Made by a program: the position numbers and the translations under genes. This document shows positions 51,658 through 61,055 of a stretch of DNA of 64,000 nt, piece by piece. Under the pieces are notes generated by a model. The model worked only from the letters and a program-made list of their open reading frames with translations. It ran no database searches and was not told the DNA's origin. Origin of the DNA: Pseudomonas sp. Gutcm_11s (lineage in GTDB: Bacteria > Pseudomonadota > Gammaproteobacteria > Pseudomonadales > Pseudomonadaceae); the NCBI RefSeq assembly GCF_028649395.1, contig NZ_JAQSUW010000011.1, positions 180,231 to 244,230 of the forward strand, written 5' to 3'. Every line of letters starts with the position of its first letter. The first letter of the stretch is position 1.

Positions 51658-52134
51658 ATGTCCAATCAGCGCATCAAGACTCCCTGCGTCGGTCTCTGCT
51701 CCACCGTCTATGGCGACCACGTGTGCCGCGGCTGCAAGCGCTTCCACCACGAGGTGGTGAACTGGAACGCCTACAGCGACGACGAGAAGCGCGCCGTCTG
51801 GAAACGCCTGGAGGTGCTGCTGGTGCAGGTGATGCAGGGCAAGGTGGAAGTCTTCGATCCCGCGCTCCTGCGCACGCAGCTGGAGCAGCGCCAGGTGCGT
51901 TTCGTGCCGGAGCAGTCGGAATATTGCTGGGCCTACCAGCTGATTGCCCGCGCCTCGCGCCTGATCAGCCGTCTGGACGCCTATGGCATGGCCCTGTTGC
52001 CGGAGTTTCGCGACTGGGAGCTGCCGGCCCTGCGTGAGGCCATCGACCGCGAGTTTTTCCTGCTGTCCGAGGCGCACTATGAGCGCTACATAGCGCCGCG
52101 CTTCCTGCGCGAGGGCGTGGAAAGCCGCGTCTGA
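51658..52134 (+). CDS. DUF1289 domain-containing protein
   Basis: 158 residues from ATG 51658. The DUF1289 signature at the N-terminus has four cysteines: TPCVGLCSTVYGDHVCRGCKRF, a probable metal (Zn or Fe-S) site. The C-terminal helical part (FVPEQSEYCWAYQLIARASRL, LREAIDREFFLLSEAHYERYI) is an extension typical of pseudomonads. Function unknown. The ribosome site is weak. Position next to acnB matches my memory of P. aeruginosa. Confidence 0.88.
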   Translation: MSNQRIKTPCVGLCSTVYGDHVCRGCKRFHHEVVNWNAYSDDEKRAVWKRLEVLLVQVMQGKVEVFDPALLRTQLEQRQVRFVPEQSEYCWAYQLIARASRLISRLDAYGMALLPEFRDWELPALREAIDREFFLLSEAHYERYIAPRFLREGVESRV

Positions 52135-52151
52135 TGTGCGTCGAGCCATGA

Positions 52152-52177
52152 AAAAAGCCGCCCGAGGGCGGCTTTTT
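52152..52177. terminator. bidirectional terminator (DUF1289 / uspE-like)
   Basis: AAAAAGCCGCCC-gag-GGCGGCTTTTT between convergent genes. Confidence 0.92.
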
Positions 52178-52192
52178 CGTTTCCGGGCTGCT

Positions 52193-53056
52193 TCAGCGCT
52201 GGGCGACCAGCTCCTCGAGGTGGGCGATGATGGCGTCCGGCTTGAGCACCAGTACATCGCTCTCCAAGGCGTCCAGTACCACCTCAGCGGTATTGCCGAT
52301 CAGTGCGCCGGACAGGCCGGTGCGGGCCACGGTGCCGATCACCGTGACCACCGCGGCGAGCTTCTGCGCGGTGTAGGGGATCAGCACGTCGGCCGGGCCT
52401 TCTTCCACGTGCAGGCGCTCGTCGCTGACGTCGTACTCGGCCTGGAATGCCTTGCACTGCTCGCGATAGCGCGCCTCGATGGTTTCCTTGAGCTGGAAGG
52501 TCGGGTCGGCGGCGGAGAGCATGGGCGAGGGGTGGGCGCTGATCACGTGCAGGGTGCCGTTGGCCAGGCGGGCGATATCGTAGCCGTGGCTGACGATGCC
52601 GGAGTGCAGGGTGCGGTGCTCGGAGTCGCCATTGCCGACGTCGACGGCGGCGAGAATGATGCCGCCGGTCCAGGGCGTGCTGGTCTTCACCATCAGCACC
52701 GGGCTTGGGCAGTAGCGCAGCAGTTTCCAGTCCTCGGGAGTGAGCAGGGCCTTCTTCAGCGGGTTGTCCGGCACGTGCTGCTTGATCACCAGGCCGCAGC
52801 CCTCGGCTTGCTGCACGGCGATGATGGTCTGGTAAAGGCCCTCATTCCACGCCTGCTGGGTGGTGACCTGGAAACCCTCATGCAGCAGGTCCGACTGCTG
52901 ATCGGCGAGGTAGGCGCTGTGGTCGCCCTTCTTGTCGCAGACCAGCAGGTGCAGATGCGACTGGGTGACGCCGGCGATCAGCTTGGCGCGTTTGAGCGCC
53001 AGCCCTTCGGATTGCTGCGGGTCCATCACTACCAGAATACTGCGTATGGCTTGCAT
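52193..53056 (-). CDS. universal stress protein, tandem-domain UspE-like
   Basis: 287 residues from ATG 53056 (AGGGAAACG upstream). Two Usp domains: first about 1-135 (IRSILVVMDPQQSEGLALKRA), second about 145-285, ending VVTVIGTVARTGLSGALIGNTAEVVLDALESDVLVLKP, which contains the G-2x-G-9x-G(S/T/N) ATP-binding loop. UspE-type proteins act in stress, motility and anaerobic survival. Monocistronic. Confidence 0.88.
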   Translation of the reverse strand: MQAIRSILVVMDPQQSEGLALKRAKLIAGVTQSHLHLLVCDKKGDHSAYLADQQSDLLHEGFQVTTQQAWNEGLYQTIIAVQQAEGCGLVIKQHVPDNPLKKALLTPEDWKLLRYCPSPVLMVKTSTPWTGGIILAAVDVGNGDSEHRTLHSGIVSHGYDIARLANGTLHVISAHPSPMLSAADPTFQLKETIEARYREQCKAFQAEYDVSDERLHVEEGPADVLIPYTAQKLAAVVTVIGTVARTGLSGALIGNTAEVVLDALESDVLVLKPDAIIAHLEELVAQR

Positions 53057-53206
53057 GAGCGTTTCCCTGTGCTTGGAGTGCTTGAGTGCAGCCACTATAG
53101 AGGCGGCCGCTGGTGGCGGTCTTGACCTGCATCACGGCATCGCTGGCCCCGCACGCCTTCATCCGTATAATGGCCCGCCCAGTTACAGCCCGCCAGCATT
53201 CGCGCC

Positions 53207-53815
53207 GTGAATAACGCCCAAGATATCCATGACTTTCTCGCCTGCCCGACGCCCGCCGCCTGGGTCGAGGCGGCTCTGGCCGATCAGGAAACCCTGCTGA
53301 TCGATCACAAGAACAACGAGTACAAGGCAGCATCCACGGCGATGGCGCTTATCGCCAAGTACAACCAGGCGCTGGACCTGGTTAACTTCATGTCGCGCTT
53401 GGCCCGCGAGGAGCTGGTGCACCACGAGCAGGTGCTGCGCATCATGCGCAAGCGGCGCATCGAGCTGCGTCCGGTATCGGCCTCGCGCTATGCCTCCGGG
53501 CTGCGCAAGCAGGTGCGTAACCACGAGCCACAGAAGCTGGTCGATACCCTGGTGGTGGGGGCTTTCATCGAGGCGCGCAGCTGCGAGCGTTTCGAGGCGC
53601 TGGTGCCGCACCTGGACGAGGAGCTGGGCAAGTTCTACGGCGGCCTGCTCAAGTCCGAGTCGCGCCATTACCAGGGCTATCTCAAGCTGGCCTATCAGTA
53701 CGGTGAAGCGAGTGACGTCGAGCGCACCATCGAGCGAGTGCGTGAGACCGAGCGCGAGCTGATCGAGTCGCCAGACCAGGAGTTCCGTTTCCACAGCGGC
53801 GTGCCGCAGGCCTGA
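53207..53815 (+). CDS. miaE: tRNA-(ms2io6A) hydroxylase MiaE
   Basis: 202 residues from GTG 53207; no strong ribosome site is visible and no better in-frame start lies before the conserved HDFLACPTPAAWVEAALADQE. Ferritin-like helical bundle with diiron ligands in LAREELVHHEQVLR and in FIEARSCERFEAL and LLKSESRHYQGYL. It hydroxylates ms2i6A37 of tRNAs, a late modification that needs oxygen. Full length for the family. Confidence 0.93.
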   Translation: MNNAQDIHDFLACPTPAAWVEAALADQETLLIDHKNNEYKAASTAMALIAKYNQALDLVNFMSRLAREELVHHEQVLRIMRKRRIELRPVSASRYASGLRKQVRNHEPQKLVDTLVVGAFIEARSCERFEALVPHLDEELGKFYGGLLKSESRHYQGYLKLAYQYGEASDVERTIERVRETERELIESPDQEFRFHSGVPQA

Positions 53816-53833
53816 GTGTTTCTTGCGGGCATA

Positions 53834-53862
53834 AAAAAGCCGGACTCAAGGTCCGGCTTTTT
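53834..53862. terminator. bidirectional terminator (miaE / bfd)
   Basis: AAAAAGCCGGAC-tcaag-GTCCGGCTTTTT between convergent genes. Confidence 0.92.
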
Positions 53863-53876
53863 CGTATTCGGGACTA

Positions 53877-54095
53877 TCAGGCGGCGACGAAGCTGGCGTT
53901 GCAGGCGAGGGCGGCCTGGCTGCTCTGCACGTCACTCAGGGTCTCGCGTACCACCTGCTTGGCCAGGCAGGCGCACTTGCCGCACTGGGTGCCCACGCCG
54001 AGGCTCTCGCGCACGTCACGATAGCTGCAGCAGCCTTCGTAGATGGCTTCGCGGATTTGACCGTCGGTAACACCCTGGCAGAGGCAAACGTACAT
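53877..54095 (-). CDS. bfd: bacterioferritin-associated ferredoxin
   Basis: 72 residues from ATG 54095. The four [2Fe-2S] cysteines are in MYVCLCQGVT (Cys4, Cys6) and GVGTQCGKCACLAKQ (Cys38, Cys41). Bfd reduces the iron core of bacterioferritin BfrB so that stored iron is released under iron starvation. A Fur-like box lies 43-61 bp upstream, matching iron-repressed expression. The longer open frame into rnt is not coding. Confidence 0.95.
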   Translation of the reverse strand: MYVCLCQGVTDGQIREAIYEGCCSYRDVRESLGVGTQCGKCACLAKQVVRETLSDVQSSQAALACNASFVAA

Positions 54096-54137
54096 GGGCA
54101 GGCTCGAAGTGGTGTGGAGTTGCTCTTGGGCTCGGAT

Positions 54138-54156
54138 ACTAATGTTAATGAGAATG
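54138..54156. promoter_or_regulatory. Fur box upstream of bfd
   Basis: ACTAATGTTAATGAGAATG matches the 19-bp consensus GATAATGATAATCATTATC at 12 positions, in an AT-rich stretch overlapping the expected bfd promoter. Fur repression of bfd is established in Pseudomonas. Confidence 0.65.
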
Positions 54157-54207
54157 CTTGTCAAAACTTGGCGACAGTTTTTCCCGCATGCTCGGTTTCG
54201 CATTGCA

Positions 54208-54233
54208 ATAAAAAACCCGGCCGGGGCCGGGTT
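54208..54233 (-). terminator. intrinsic terminator after rnt
   Basis: On the minus strand AACCCGGCC-cc-GGCCGGGTT followed by TTTTATT, 17 bp past the rnt stop. Confidence 0.9.
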
Positions 54234-54250
54234 CTTGGTCTGCGTGGCGC

Positions 54251-54925
54251 TTACCGGTCGAAGTCGTCCCAGCCGCCCATTTCCTTCCAGCGATTGACAA
54301 TGCCGCAGAACAGCTCGGCGGTCTTCTCGGTGTCGTAGCGCGCGGAGTGCGCTTCCTTGCCGTCGAAGTCGATGCCAGCGGCCTGGCAGGCCTTGGCCAG
54401 CACGGTCTGGCCGTAAGCGAGACCGGCCAGGGTGGCGGTGTCGAAGCTGGAGAAGGGGTGGAACGGGTTGCGCTTGAGGTCGCAACGGGCCACGGCGGCG
54501 TTGAGGAAGCCGAGGTCGAAGCTGCTGTTGTGGCCGACCAGGATGGCGCGTTTGCAGCCATTGGCCTTGATCGACTTGCGCAGGCCTTTGAAGATTTCGG
54601 TCAGCGCATGCTCCTCGCTCACCGCCATGCGCAGCGGGTGGTCGAGCTTGATGCCGGTGAACTCCAGTGCCGCCGCCTCGATATTGGCGCCCTCGAAGGG
54701 CTCGATACGGAAGAAGTGGGTGTGATCCGGGTAGAGGAAGCCGTCCTCGTCCATGGCGATGGTGGTTGCGGCAATTTCCAGCAGGGCGTCGGTGGCGCTG
54801 TTGAAACCGCCGGTCTCCACGTCCACCACCACCGGCAGGTAGCCGCGGAAGCGCGCGGCCATCGGGTGGCGTGGGCCGGAAGGCAGGCTGCCGTCGAGTT
54901 CGTCGTCGAAGTTGTCTTCGCTCAC
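54251..54925 (-). CDS. rnt: ribonuclease T
   Basis: 224 residues from GTG 54925, with GGAGG eight bases upstream inside the pyrC end; longer frames are antisense artefacts. DEDD exonuclease motifs: [10 protein letters not shown] (Exo I), [14 protein letters not shown] (Exo II) and [15 protein letters not shown] (Exo III, DEDDh). It trims tRNA 3' ends (CCA turnover) and matures rRNA and other stable RNAs. Overlaps pyrC by four bases, so the two are translationally coupled. Confidence 0.95.
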   Translation of the reverse strand: MSEDNFDDELDGSLPSGPRHPMAARFRGYLPVVVDVETGGFNSATDALLEIAATTIAMDEDGFLYPDHTHFFRIEPFEGANIEAAALEFTGIKLDHPLRMAVSEEHALTEIFKGLRKSIKANGCKRAILVGHNSSFDLGFLNAAVARCDLKRNPFHPFSSFDTATLAGLAYGQTVLAKACQAAGIDFDGKEAHSARYDTEKTAELFCGIVNRWKEMGGWDDFDR

Positions 54926-55968
54926 GCTTGATCCTCCAGCAGGCGCCATTGCAGTTTCTCGCCAGCGCGCAGCGGAATCACCAGGTTGTCGCCCAGCGGC
55001 AGCTCGCTCGGGCCGGTCCACTCCTCGCGTACCAGGGTGATGCGATCGGTGTTGCGCGGCAGGCCATAGAAATCAGGGCCGTTCAGGCTGGCGAAGCCCT
55101 CCAGCTTGTCCAGCGCGTTACGCTGCTCGAAGGCCTCGGCGTACAGCTCGATGGCGGCATGCGCGGTGTAGCAGCCAGCGCAGCCGCAGGCGGCTTCCTT
55201 GGCATGCTTGGCATGCGGCGCCGAGTCGGTGCCGAGGAAGAACTTCGGGCTGCCGCTGGTGGCCGCATCCAGCAGGGCTTCCTGGTGGGTGTTGCGCTTG
55301 AGGATCGGCAGGCAATAGAAGTGCGGGCGAATGCCGCCAACCAGCATGTGGTTTCGGTTGTACAGCAGGTGATGGGCGGTGATCGTCGCGCCCACGTTGG
55401 CCGGGGCGGCGTTGACGAACTGCACGGCATCGCCAGTGGTGATGTGCTCGAACACCACTTTCAGGGTCGGGAAACGCTCGACCACGCGTACCAGGTGCTC
55501 GTCGATGAAGCGCTTCTCGCGGTCGAACACGTCGACTTCGGCGCGGGTCACTTCGCCATGCACCAGCAGCGGCAGGCCGACTTCGGCCATGGCTTGCAGG
55601 ACGTGGAAGATGTTGTCGATGCTGGTCACGCCGGAATCGGAGTTGGTAGTGGCGCCTGCCGGGTACAGCTTGGCGGCATGCACGAAGCCGCTGGCCTTGG
55701 CGGCGCGCACGTCGTCTGCGCTGGTCTTGTCGGTGAGGTACAGCACCATCAGCGGTTCGAAGCGGCTGCCGGCCGGGCGGGCGGCCAGGATGCGCTCGCG
55801 GTAGGCGCTGGCTTCGTCGGCATTGCGCACCGGCGGTACCAGGTTGGGCATGATGATGGCGCGGGCGAAGGTCCGTGCGACATCGCGGACGGTGTGCTGC
55901 AGGACGGCGCCATCACGCAGGTGGATGTGCCAGTCGTCTGGGCGCAGCAGGGTGATACGGTCGGACAT
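54922..55968 (-). CDS. pyrC: dihydroorotase (class II)
   Basis: 348 residues from ATG 55968. Zinc site DWHIHLRDG at the N-terminus, the carbamylated lysine in [35 protein letters not shown] and DSAPH near the C-terminus. It closes carbamoyl-aspartate to dihydroorotate in pyrimidine synthesis. Single-domain bacterial type, full length. Coupled to rnt downstream. Confidence 0.96.
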   Translation of the reverse strand: MSDRITLLRPDDWHIHLRDGAVLQHTVRDVARTFARAIIMPNLVPPVRNADEASAYRERILAARPAGSRFEPLMVLYLTDKTSADDVRAAKASGFVHAAKLYPAGATTNSDSGVTSIDNIFHVLQAMAEVGLPLLVHGEVTRAEVDVFDREKRFIDEHLVRVVERFPTLKVVFEHITTGDAVQFVNAAPANVGATITAHHLLYNRNHMLVGGIRPHFYCLPILKRNTHQEALLDAATSGSPKFFLGTDSAPHAKHAKEAACGCAGCYTAHAAIELYAEAFEQRNALDKLEGFASLNGPDFYGLPRNTDRITLVREEWTGPSELPLGDNLVIPLRAGEKLQWRLLEDQA

Positions 55969-56140
55969 GGGGATTCCCGGCAGGTAAAACGTGCGCAAAT
56001 GCTACCAGTTTTGCTCCGGGGCTGTTTCCGTTTCGTCCGTGATCGCGAGCGTTACGAGAGCACTCCCTTCTGGCCTATCAAGTTTCCGTCGATACTGCCG
56101 ATACGGGCATTGAAAGCCGTATCTCCTACTGGAGCCGATC

Positions 56141-57121
56141 TTGCGCCAGCCCCGCCACCTTCTACTTAGCCTGCTCGCCTGCGTGCCCTGGTGCATGCCG
56201 GCTGCGGCCATCACTTTCCAGACGCGCATGGAGAAAGTGGAGTGGAAGGTCGAGGGAGACCAGTTCGAGTGCCGTCTGAGTCAGCCGATTGCCGACTTTG
56301 GCAGTGGCGAGTTCGTGCGCCGCGCCGGTGAGCAGGCGACTTTCCGTCTCAAGGTGCGCGAGCGCTGGCTGGGCTCGGGGTCGGCAATCCTCCTGGCGGC
56401 CGCAGCCCCCTGGCAGCCGGGGCGTGGCGACATCAACCTGGGAGCGCTGGCGGTTGGTAGCGGCCAGGTGCCGTTCAACAGCAACCAGGAGCAGGCCGGG
56501 CGCCTGCTCACTGGATTGATGGAAGGGCGCAGCCCGCTGGTTCGCCACCGCACTCTGCAGGGCGGTGACAGCCTGGAAGTGCGCCTGCTGCCGGTGAAGT
56601 TCAACCAGGCCTACAACGACTACCTCAAGTGCACGGCTGGCCTGCTGCCGGTCAACTTCGACCAGATCCGCCAGACCCAGCTCGATTTCCCCGGCGGCAC
56701 CACGCTGGAGCCGCTGGCCCAGGCCAAGATCGACATCATCCTCGACTTCATGAAGGCCGACCCCAGCATCAACCGCATCCAGCTCGACGGCCATTCGGAC
56801 AACGGCGGCAATCGCCTGACCAACCGCGACCAGTCGCGGCGCCGCGCCATGGCGGTGGAGGAGTACCTCAAGTCGCGTGGCATTCCGGCCGAGCAGATCG
56901 TGGTGCGCTTCCACGGCGAGCGCTACCCGCTGGTGAAGAACAGCAACGCGGCCAACCGGGCGAAGAATCGCCGGGTGACCATGACGCTGTCCCGTGAGCC
57001 GGTGGTAGAGGCGGAACCCGAGCCGCAGGCCCCGGCCAACCCCGCGCCAAGCGCGGTGCCGGCGCCCAGCCAGCCGGCTCCTGCTGCCGAAGCTCCGGCC
57101 ACTCCCGCTGCGCAATCCTGA
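56141..57121 (+). CDS. motY: MotY-like flagellar stator-ring protein with OmpA domain
   Basis: 326 residues from TTG 56141 with GGAG seven bases upstream. Signal peptide to about PAAAI. N-terminal MotY-specific domain (ITFQTRMEKVEWKVEGDQFECRLSQPIADFGSGEF). C-terminal OmpA-like peptidoglycan-binding domain (about 170-285) with FPGGTTLEPLAQAKI, LDGHSDNGGN and NRAKNRRVTMTL. A Pro/Ala-rich tail of ~40 residues follows. MotY forms the T-ring that anchors stators in gamma-proteobacterial flagella. Neighbour of pyrC/argG as I recall for P. aeruginosa. Confidence 0.9.
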   Translation: MRQPRHLLLSLLACVPWCMPAAAITFQTRMEKVEWKVEGDQFECRLSQPIADFGSGEFVRRAGEQATFRLKVRERWLGSGSAILLAAAAPWQPGRGDINLGALAVGSGQVPFNSNQEQAGRLLTGLMEGRSPLVRHRTLQGGDSLEVRLLPVKFNQAYNDYLKCTAGLLPVNFDQIRQTQLDFPGGTTLEPLAQAKIDIILDFMKADPSINRIQLDGHSDNGGNRLTNRDQSRRRAMAVEEYLKSRGIPAEQIVVRFHGERYPLVKNSNAANRAKNRRVTMTLSREPVVEAEPEPQAPANPAPSAVPAPSQPAPAAEAPATPAAQS

Positions 57122-57239
57122 AGACCTGACGGTCAATAAATCTGTCGCTTTGTCGCTAGAGTCTGTCGCGCCCCTGTAAATCATTCCACACGGCCGGTAG
57201 AATCCCCGGTTTTCCGTACAACCCGTGGAGTTGATTGGC

Positions 57240-58457
57240 ATGGCGGACGTTAAGAAGGTAGTTCTGGCCTATTCCGGTGGCCTGGATACCTCGGTGATCC
57301 TCAAGTGGCTGCAAGACACCTATAACTGCGAAGTGGTGACCTTCACCGCCGACCTCGGCCAGGGCGAAGAAGTCGAGCCGGCTCGCGCCAAGGCTCAGGC
57401 CATGGGCGTCAAGGAAATCTACATCGATGACCTGCGCGAAGAATTCGTTCGCGACTTCGTCTACCCGATGTTCCGCGCCAACACCATCTACGAAGGCGAG
57501 TACCTGCTGGGTACCTCCATCGCCCGCCCGCTGATCGCCAAGCGCCTGATCGAGATCGCCAACGAGACCGGCGCCGACGCCATCTCCCACGGCGCCACCG
57601 GCAAGGGCAACGATCAGGTGCGTTTCGAGCTGGGTGCCTACGCCCTCAAGCCGGGCGTGAAAGTGATCGCTCCCTGGCGTGAGTGGGACCTGCTGTCCCG
57701 CGAGAAGCTGATGGACTACGCCGAGAAGCACGCCATCCCTATCGAGCGCCACGGCAAGAAGAAGTCGCCGTACTCCATGGACGCCAACCTGCTGCACATC
57801 TCCTATGAAGGTGGCGTGCTGGAAGACACCTGGACCGAGCACGAAGAAGACATGTGGAAGTGGACCGTCTCCCCGGAGACTGCTCCCGATGTCCCGACCT
57901 ACATCGAGCTGACCTTCCGCAAGGGCGACATCGTTGCCATCGACGGCAAGGACCTGACCCCGGCCCAGGTGCTGGCCGAGCTGAATCGCATCGGCGGCGC
58001 CAACGGTATCGGTCGCCTCGACATCGTCGAGAACCGCTACGTCGGCATGAAGTCCCGTGGCTGCTACGAGACCCCCGGTGGCACCATCATGCTGCGCGCC
58101 CACCGCGCCATCGAGTCGATCACCCTGGACCGCGAAGTGGCCCACCTGAAAGACGAGCTGATGCCCAAGTACGCCAGCCTGATCTACACCGGCTACTGGT
58201 GGAGCCCGGAGCGTCTGATGCTGCAGCAGATGATCGACGCCTCGCAGACCAACGTGAACGGTGTGGTACGCCTGAAGCTGTACAAGGGCAACGTCATCGT
58301 GGTTGGCCGCAAGTCCGACGACTCGCTGTTCGACGCCAACATCGCGACCTTCGAGGAAGACGGCGGCGCCTACAACCAGGCCGACGCGGCGGGCTTCATC
58401 AAGCTCAACGCCCTGCGCATGCGCATCGCCGCCGGCAAGGGCCGCAAGCTGTTCTGA
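57240..58457 (+). CDS. argG: argininosuccinate synthase
   Basis: 405 residues from ATG 57240. The ATP pyrophosphatase loop is [12 protein letters not shown], followed by ADLGQGEE and the conserved [14 protein letters not shown] and [15 protein letters not shown] segments. It joins citrulline and aspartate in arginine synthesis. Highly biased codon use, typical of strong expression. A hairpin terminator follows. Confidence 0.97.
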   Translation: MADVKKVVLAYSGGLDTSVILKWLQDTYNCEVVTFTADLGQGEEVEPARAKAQAMGVKEIYIDDLREEFVRDFVYPMFRANTIYEGEYLLGTSIARPLIAKRLIEIANETGADAISHGATGKGNDQVRFELGAYALKPGVKVIAPWREWDLLSREKLMDYAEKHAIPIERHGKKKSPYSMDANLLHISYEGGVLEDTWTEHEEDMWKWTVSPETAPDVPTYIELTFRKGDIVAIDGKDLTPAQVLAELNRIGGANGIGRLDIVENRYVGMKSRGCYETPGGTIMLRAHRAIESITLDREVAHLKDELMPKYASLIYTGYWWSPERLMLQQMIDASQTNVNGVVRLKLYKGNVIVVGRKSDDSLFDANIATFEEDGGAYNQADAAGFIKLNALRMRIAAGKGRKLF

Positions 58458-58479
58458 TAAGCTAGCGCCGAGCCAGACG

Positions 58480-58510
58480 AACCCCGGCCACGAGCCGGGG
58501 TTCTGTTTTT
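58480..58510 (+). terminator. terminator after argG
   Basis: AACCCCGGC-cacga-GCCGGGGTT followed by CTGTTTTT. Confidence 0.85.
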
Positions 58511-58546
58511 ATAAGCCCGCAAAAGGGCACCGATGAGGAAACCCCG

Positions 58547-58939
58547 ATGAGACTGCTGCATACCATGCTGCGCGTCGGCGACATGGATAAATCCATCGCC
58601 TTCTACACCGAAGTGCTGGGCATGACCCTGCTGCGTCGCAAGGAATACCCGGACGGTCAGTTCACCCTTGCCTTCGTCGGCTACGGCAACGAGGCCGAGA
58701 ACAGCGTGATCGAGCTGACCTACAACTGGGGCGTCGACAAGTACGAGCTGGGTACCGCCTACGGTCACATCGCCCTGGAAGTGGAAGACGTCTACAAGGC
58801 CTGCGAGGACATCCGCTCCCGTGGCGGCAAGATCACCCGCGAGCCGGGCCCGATGAAGCACGGCACCAGCATCCTGGCCTTCGTCGAGGATCCGGACGGC
58901 TACAAGATCGAGCTGCTGTCGCCGTCGCGAAAGGATTGA
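58547..58939 (+). CDS. gloA: lactoylglutathione lyase (glyoxalase I), Ni-type short form
   Basis: 130 residues. Metal ligands at His5, Glu56, His74 and Glu122, the same positions as in E. coli Glx[41 protein letters not shown] and [10 protein letters not shown] are family signatures. The short form without the internal loop is the Ni/Co-activated class. It detoxifies methylglyoxal with glutathione. Next to argG, as recalled for P. aeruginosa. Confidence 0.95.
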   Translation: MRLLHTMLRVGDMDKSIAFYTEVLGMTLLRRKEYPDGQFTLAFVGYGNEAENSVIELTYNWGVDKYELGTAYGHIALEVEDVYKACEDIRSRGGKITREPGPMKHGTSILAFVEDPDGYKIELLSPSRKD

Positions 58940-59008
58940 CAGCCGTTGTGCTTTGTAGGTGAATGCTTACAGGGCTAATGGCCATTTGCCTGGCCATCGA
59001 GGTGTCCC

Positions 59009-60085
59009 ATGACGGCTGATCCGCAGGCGCTGCGTCTGATTCGGGTGGTTCAGGAGCTGTCGATGGCGAAGGATGTGGACCGTGTTGCGGAGATTGTCCG
59101 CAGCGCGGCCCGCGAGCTGACCGGTGCCGATGGCGCCACCTTCGTTCTGCGCGACGGGCAGCAATGTTTCTATCGCGACGAGGACGCCATTTCGCCCTTG
59201 TGGAAGGGGCAGCGCTTTCCTTTGAGCGCCTGCATCAGCGGCTGGGCCATGCTCAATCGCCGTTCCACCGTGATTCCCGATATCTACGCGGACTCGCGCA
59301 TTCCCCACGCGGCCTACCGGCCGACCTTCGTCAAGAGCCTGGTCATGGTGCCCATCCGCACCCTGGAGCCGATCGGCGCGATTGGCACCTACTGGGCCAC
59401 CCCGCACGAGGCCAGTGAGCAGCAGGTCATGTTGCTGCAGGCACTGGCCGACTCCACGTCCATTGCCATGGAGAATGTGCAGGTCTATGCCGAGCTGGAG
59501 CGCCGGGTGGCGGATCGCACCCTGCAGCTGGTCGAGGTCAATCAGCGCCTGCAGGCCGAAATGCGCGAGCGTGAGCGTATGGCCGCGGAGGTGCGCCAGC
59601 TGTCGCTGACCGACGAACTCACCGGCCTGAGCAATCGGCGTGGCTTCCTGCTGCTGGCCGAGCGCGAACTGGAGTCGGCACGGCGGCGCGGTGGGCGCTG
59701 CCTGCTGCTGTACGCCGACCTGGATTACCTGAAACAGGCCAATGACCGCTTCGGCCATGCTGCCGGCGACGCCATGCTGATCGATGCCGCACAGCTGCTG
59801 CGCTCATTGTTCCGCAGCACCGATGTGGTAGCGCGCCTGGGCGGTGACGAGTTCGTCGTGCTGGCCAGCGACTACACCAGCAGTGAAGAGGTACTGCTGC
59901 GCCTGCATCGGGCGCTGGATACCTTCCGCCGCACCACCGGCCGGCCGCTGTCGCTGAGTGTCGGCCTCGCCGAGTCGGGGCTGCGTGGCGGTAGCGGCCT
60001 GGATACCCTGCTGCAACAGGCAGACAGCGCCATGTATGCCAACAAGTGCACGCGGCACGAGCGCCAACAGGTAGTCAATCAGTAA
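59009..60085 (+). CDS. GAF-GGDEF diguanylate cyclase
   Basis: 358 residues from ATG 59009. N-terminal GAF domain (about 20-165), coiled linker (about 165-205) and GGDEF domain (about 205-355). The A-site is intact (ARLGGDEFVVL), and an RxxD inhibitory I-site (RSTD) lies five residues before it, so the enzyme should make c-di-GMP and be product-inhibited. No membrane helix, so cytoplasmic; GAF ligand unknown. Single gene with its own terminator. Confidence 0.92.
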   Translation: MTADPQALRLIRVVQELSMAKDVDRVAEIVRSAARELTGADGATFVLRDGQQCFYRDEDAISPLWKGQRFPLSACISGWAMLNRRSTVIPDIYADSRIPHAAYRPTFVKSLVMVPIRTLEPIGAIGTYWATPHEASEQQVMLLQALADSTSIAMENVQVYAELERRVADRTLQLVEVNQRLQAEMRERERMAAEVRQLSLTDELTGLSNRRGFLLLAERELESARRRGGRCLLLYADLDYLKQANDRFGHAAGDAMLIDAAQLLRSLFRSTDVVARLGGDEFVVLASDYTSSEEVLLRLHRALDTFRRTTGRPLSLSVGLAESGLRGGSGLDTLLQQADSAMYANKCTRHERQQVVNQ

Positions 60086-60089
60086 CGAA

Positions 60090-60115
60090 AAAGCCCCGCG
60101 ATGCGGGGCTTTCTT
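60090..60115. terminator. terminator after the GGDEF gene
   Basis: AAAGCCCCGC-gat-GCGGGGCTTT, then TCTTCT; the A-rich left flank also allows action on the opposite strand. Confidence 0.85.
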
Positions 60116-60126
60116 CTATCCGGCCT

Positions 60127-60309
60127 TCAGAAGTCGTAGTCGTAGTCGTTCAACTGCTTCTGCAGGCGGCGCTCGGCGAGCATGTTGTCGATGATGCGGC
60201 GCTTGGTCAGGTTGGTCTTGGCGACCTCTACCGTGCGCTCGCCGGCGTCGTCGCTGTCTTCGGCGGCGAAGTCGTCTTCGACTTCGAGTTCTTCTTTGTC
60301 AGTGCTCAT
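60127..60309 (-). CDS. PA3496-family putative envelope integrity protein
   Basis: 60 residues starting MSTDKEELEVEDDFAAED, strongly acidic at the N-terminus, then a basic helix RRIIDNMLAERRLQKQLNDY. Matches a small conserved Pseudomonas family found just downstream of nth. Function not established; no signal peptide visible, so the envelope label in the family name is not supported from this sequence alone. On the same strand as nth, 107 bp after its stop. Confidence 0.82.
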   Translation of the reverse strand: MSTDKEELEVEDDFAAEDSDDAGERTVEVAKTNLTKRRIIDNMLAERRLQKQLNDYDYDF

Positions 60310-60416
60310 GGGCCAACTCCAGAGTTCGGAGGCTGATGGCGCACCTTATAGCGACAAAGTCCGGGGCTGGTAAAAAAGATTTTTTCAATCAGGTCCATGC
60401 CTGATTCATTGGCCAA

Positions 60417-61055
60417 TCAATCGTCGGAAGTCTTGGCCTTGTACTCGCACAGGTCCTCGATGCGGCAGGCGCCGCAGCGCGGCTTGCGCGCCTGGCAGAC
60501 GTAGCGGCCGTGCAGGATCAGCCAGTGGTGCGCGTCCAGGAGGAATTCCTTGGGCACGAACTTGACCAGCTTCTTCTCCACTTCCAGCACGTTCTTACCC
60601 GGGGCGATGCCGGTGCGGTTGCTGACGCGGAAGATATGCGTGTCCACCGCCATGGCCGGCTGGCGGAAGGCGGTGTTGAGCACCACGTTGGCGGTCTTGC
60701 GGCCGACGCCCGGCAGCGCTTCCAAGTCTTCACGGTTGTCCGGCACCTGGCTGCCATGTTTCTCGACGAGGATGCGGCAGGTCTCGATGACGTTCTTGGC
60801 CTTGCTGTTGTACAGGCCGATGGTCTTGATGTACTCGCTCAGACCCTCGACGCCCAGCGCATGGATGGCCTCCGGGGTGTTGGCCACCGGGTACAGCTTG
60901 GCCGTGGCCTTGTTCACGCCCACGTCGGTGGCCTGGGCGGAGAGGATCACCGCGATCAGCAGCTCGAAGGGCGTGGTGTAGGCCAGTTCGGTCTTGGGTT
61001 CGGGGTTGTCTTCGTGCAGGCGGCGGAAGATCTCAAAGCGCTTGGCGGCGTTCAT
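60417..61055 (-). CDS. nth: endonuclease III
   Basis: 212 residues from ATG 61055. Helix-hairpin-helix LPGVGRKTANVVL with catalytic Lys120; catalytic Asp138 in VDTHIFRVSNR; 4Fe-4S cysteines C-X6-C-X2-C-X5-C (187, 194, 197, 203) at the C-terminus. It removes oxidised pyrimidines (DNA glycosylase/AP lyase). It overlaps the end of rnfE by four bases, so it is the last gene of the rnf operon, an arrangement common in gamma-proteobacteria. Confidence 0.97.
   Translation of the reverse strand: MNAAKRFEIFRRLHEDNPEPKTELAYTTPFELLIAVILSAQATDVGVNKATAKLYPVANTPEAIHALGVEGLSEYIKTIGLYNSKAKNVIETCRILVEKHGSQVPDNREDLEALPGVGRKTANVVLNTAFRQPAMAVDTHIFRVSNRTGIAPGKNVLEVEKKLVKFVPKEFLLDAHHWLILHGRYVCQARKPRCGACRIEDLCEYKAKTSDD

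Noticed and set aside
54100..54485. longer bfd-containing open frame (202 residues)
   Set aside because: It crosses the rnt terminator and part of rnt; the 72-residue Bfd start is fixed by homology.
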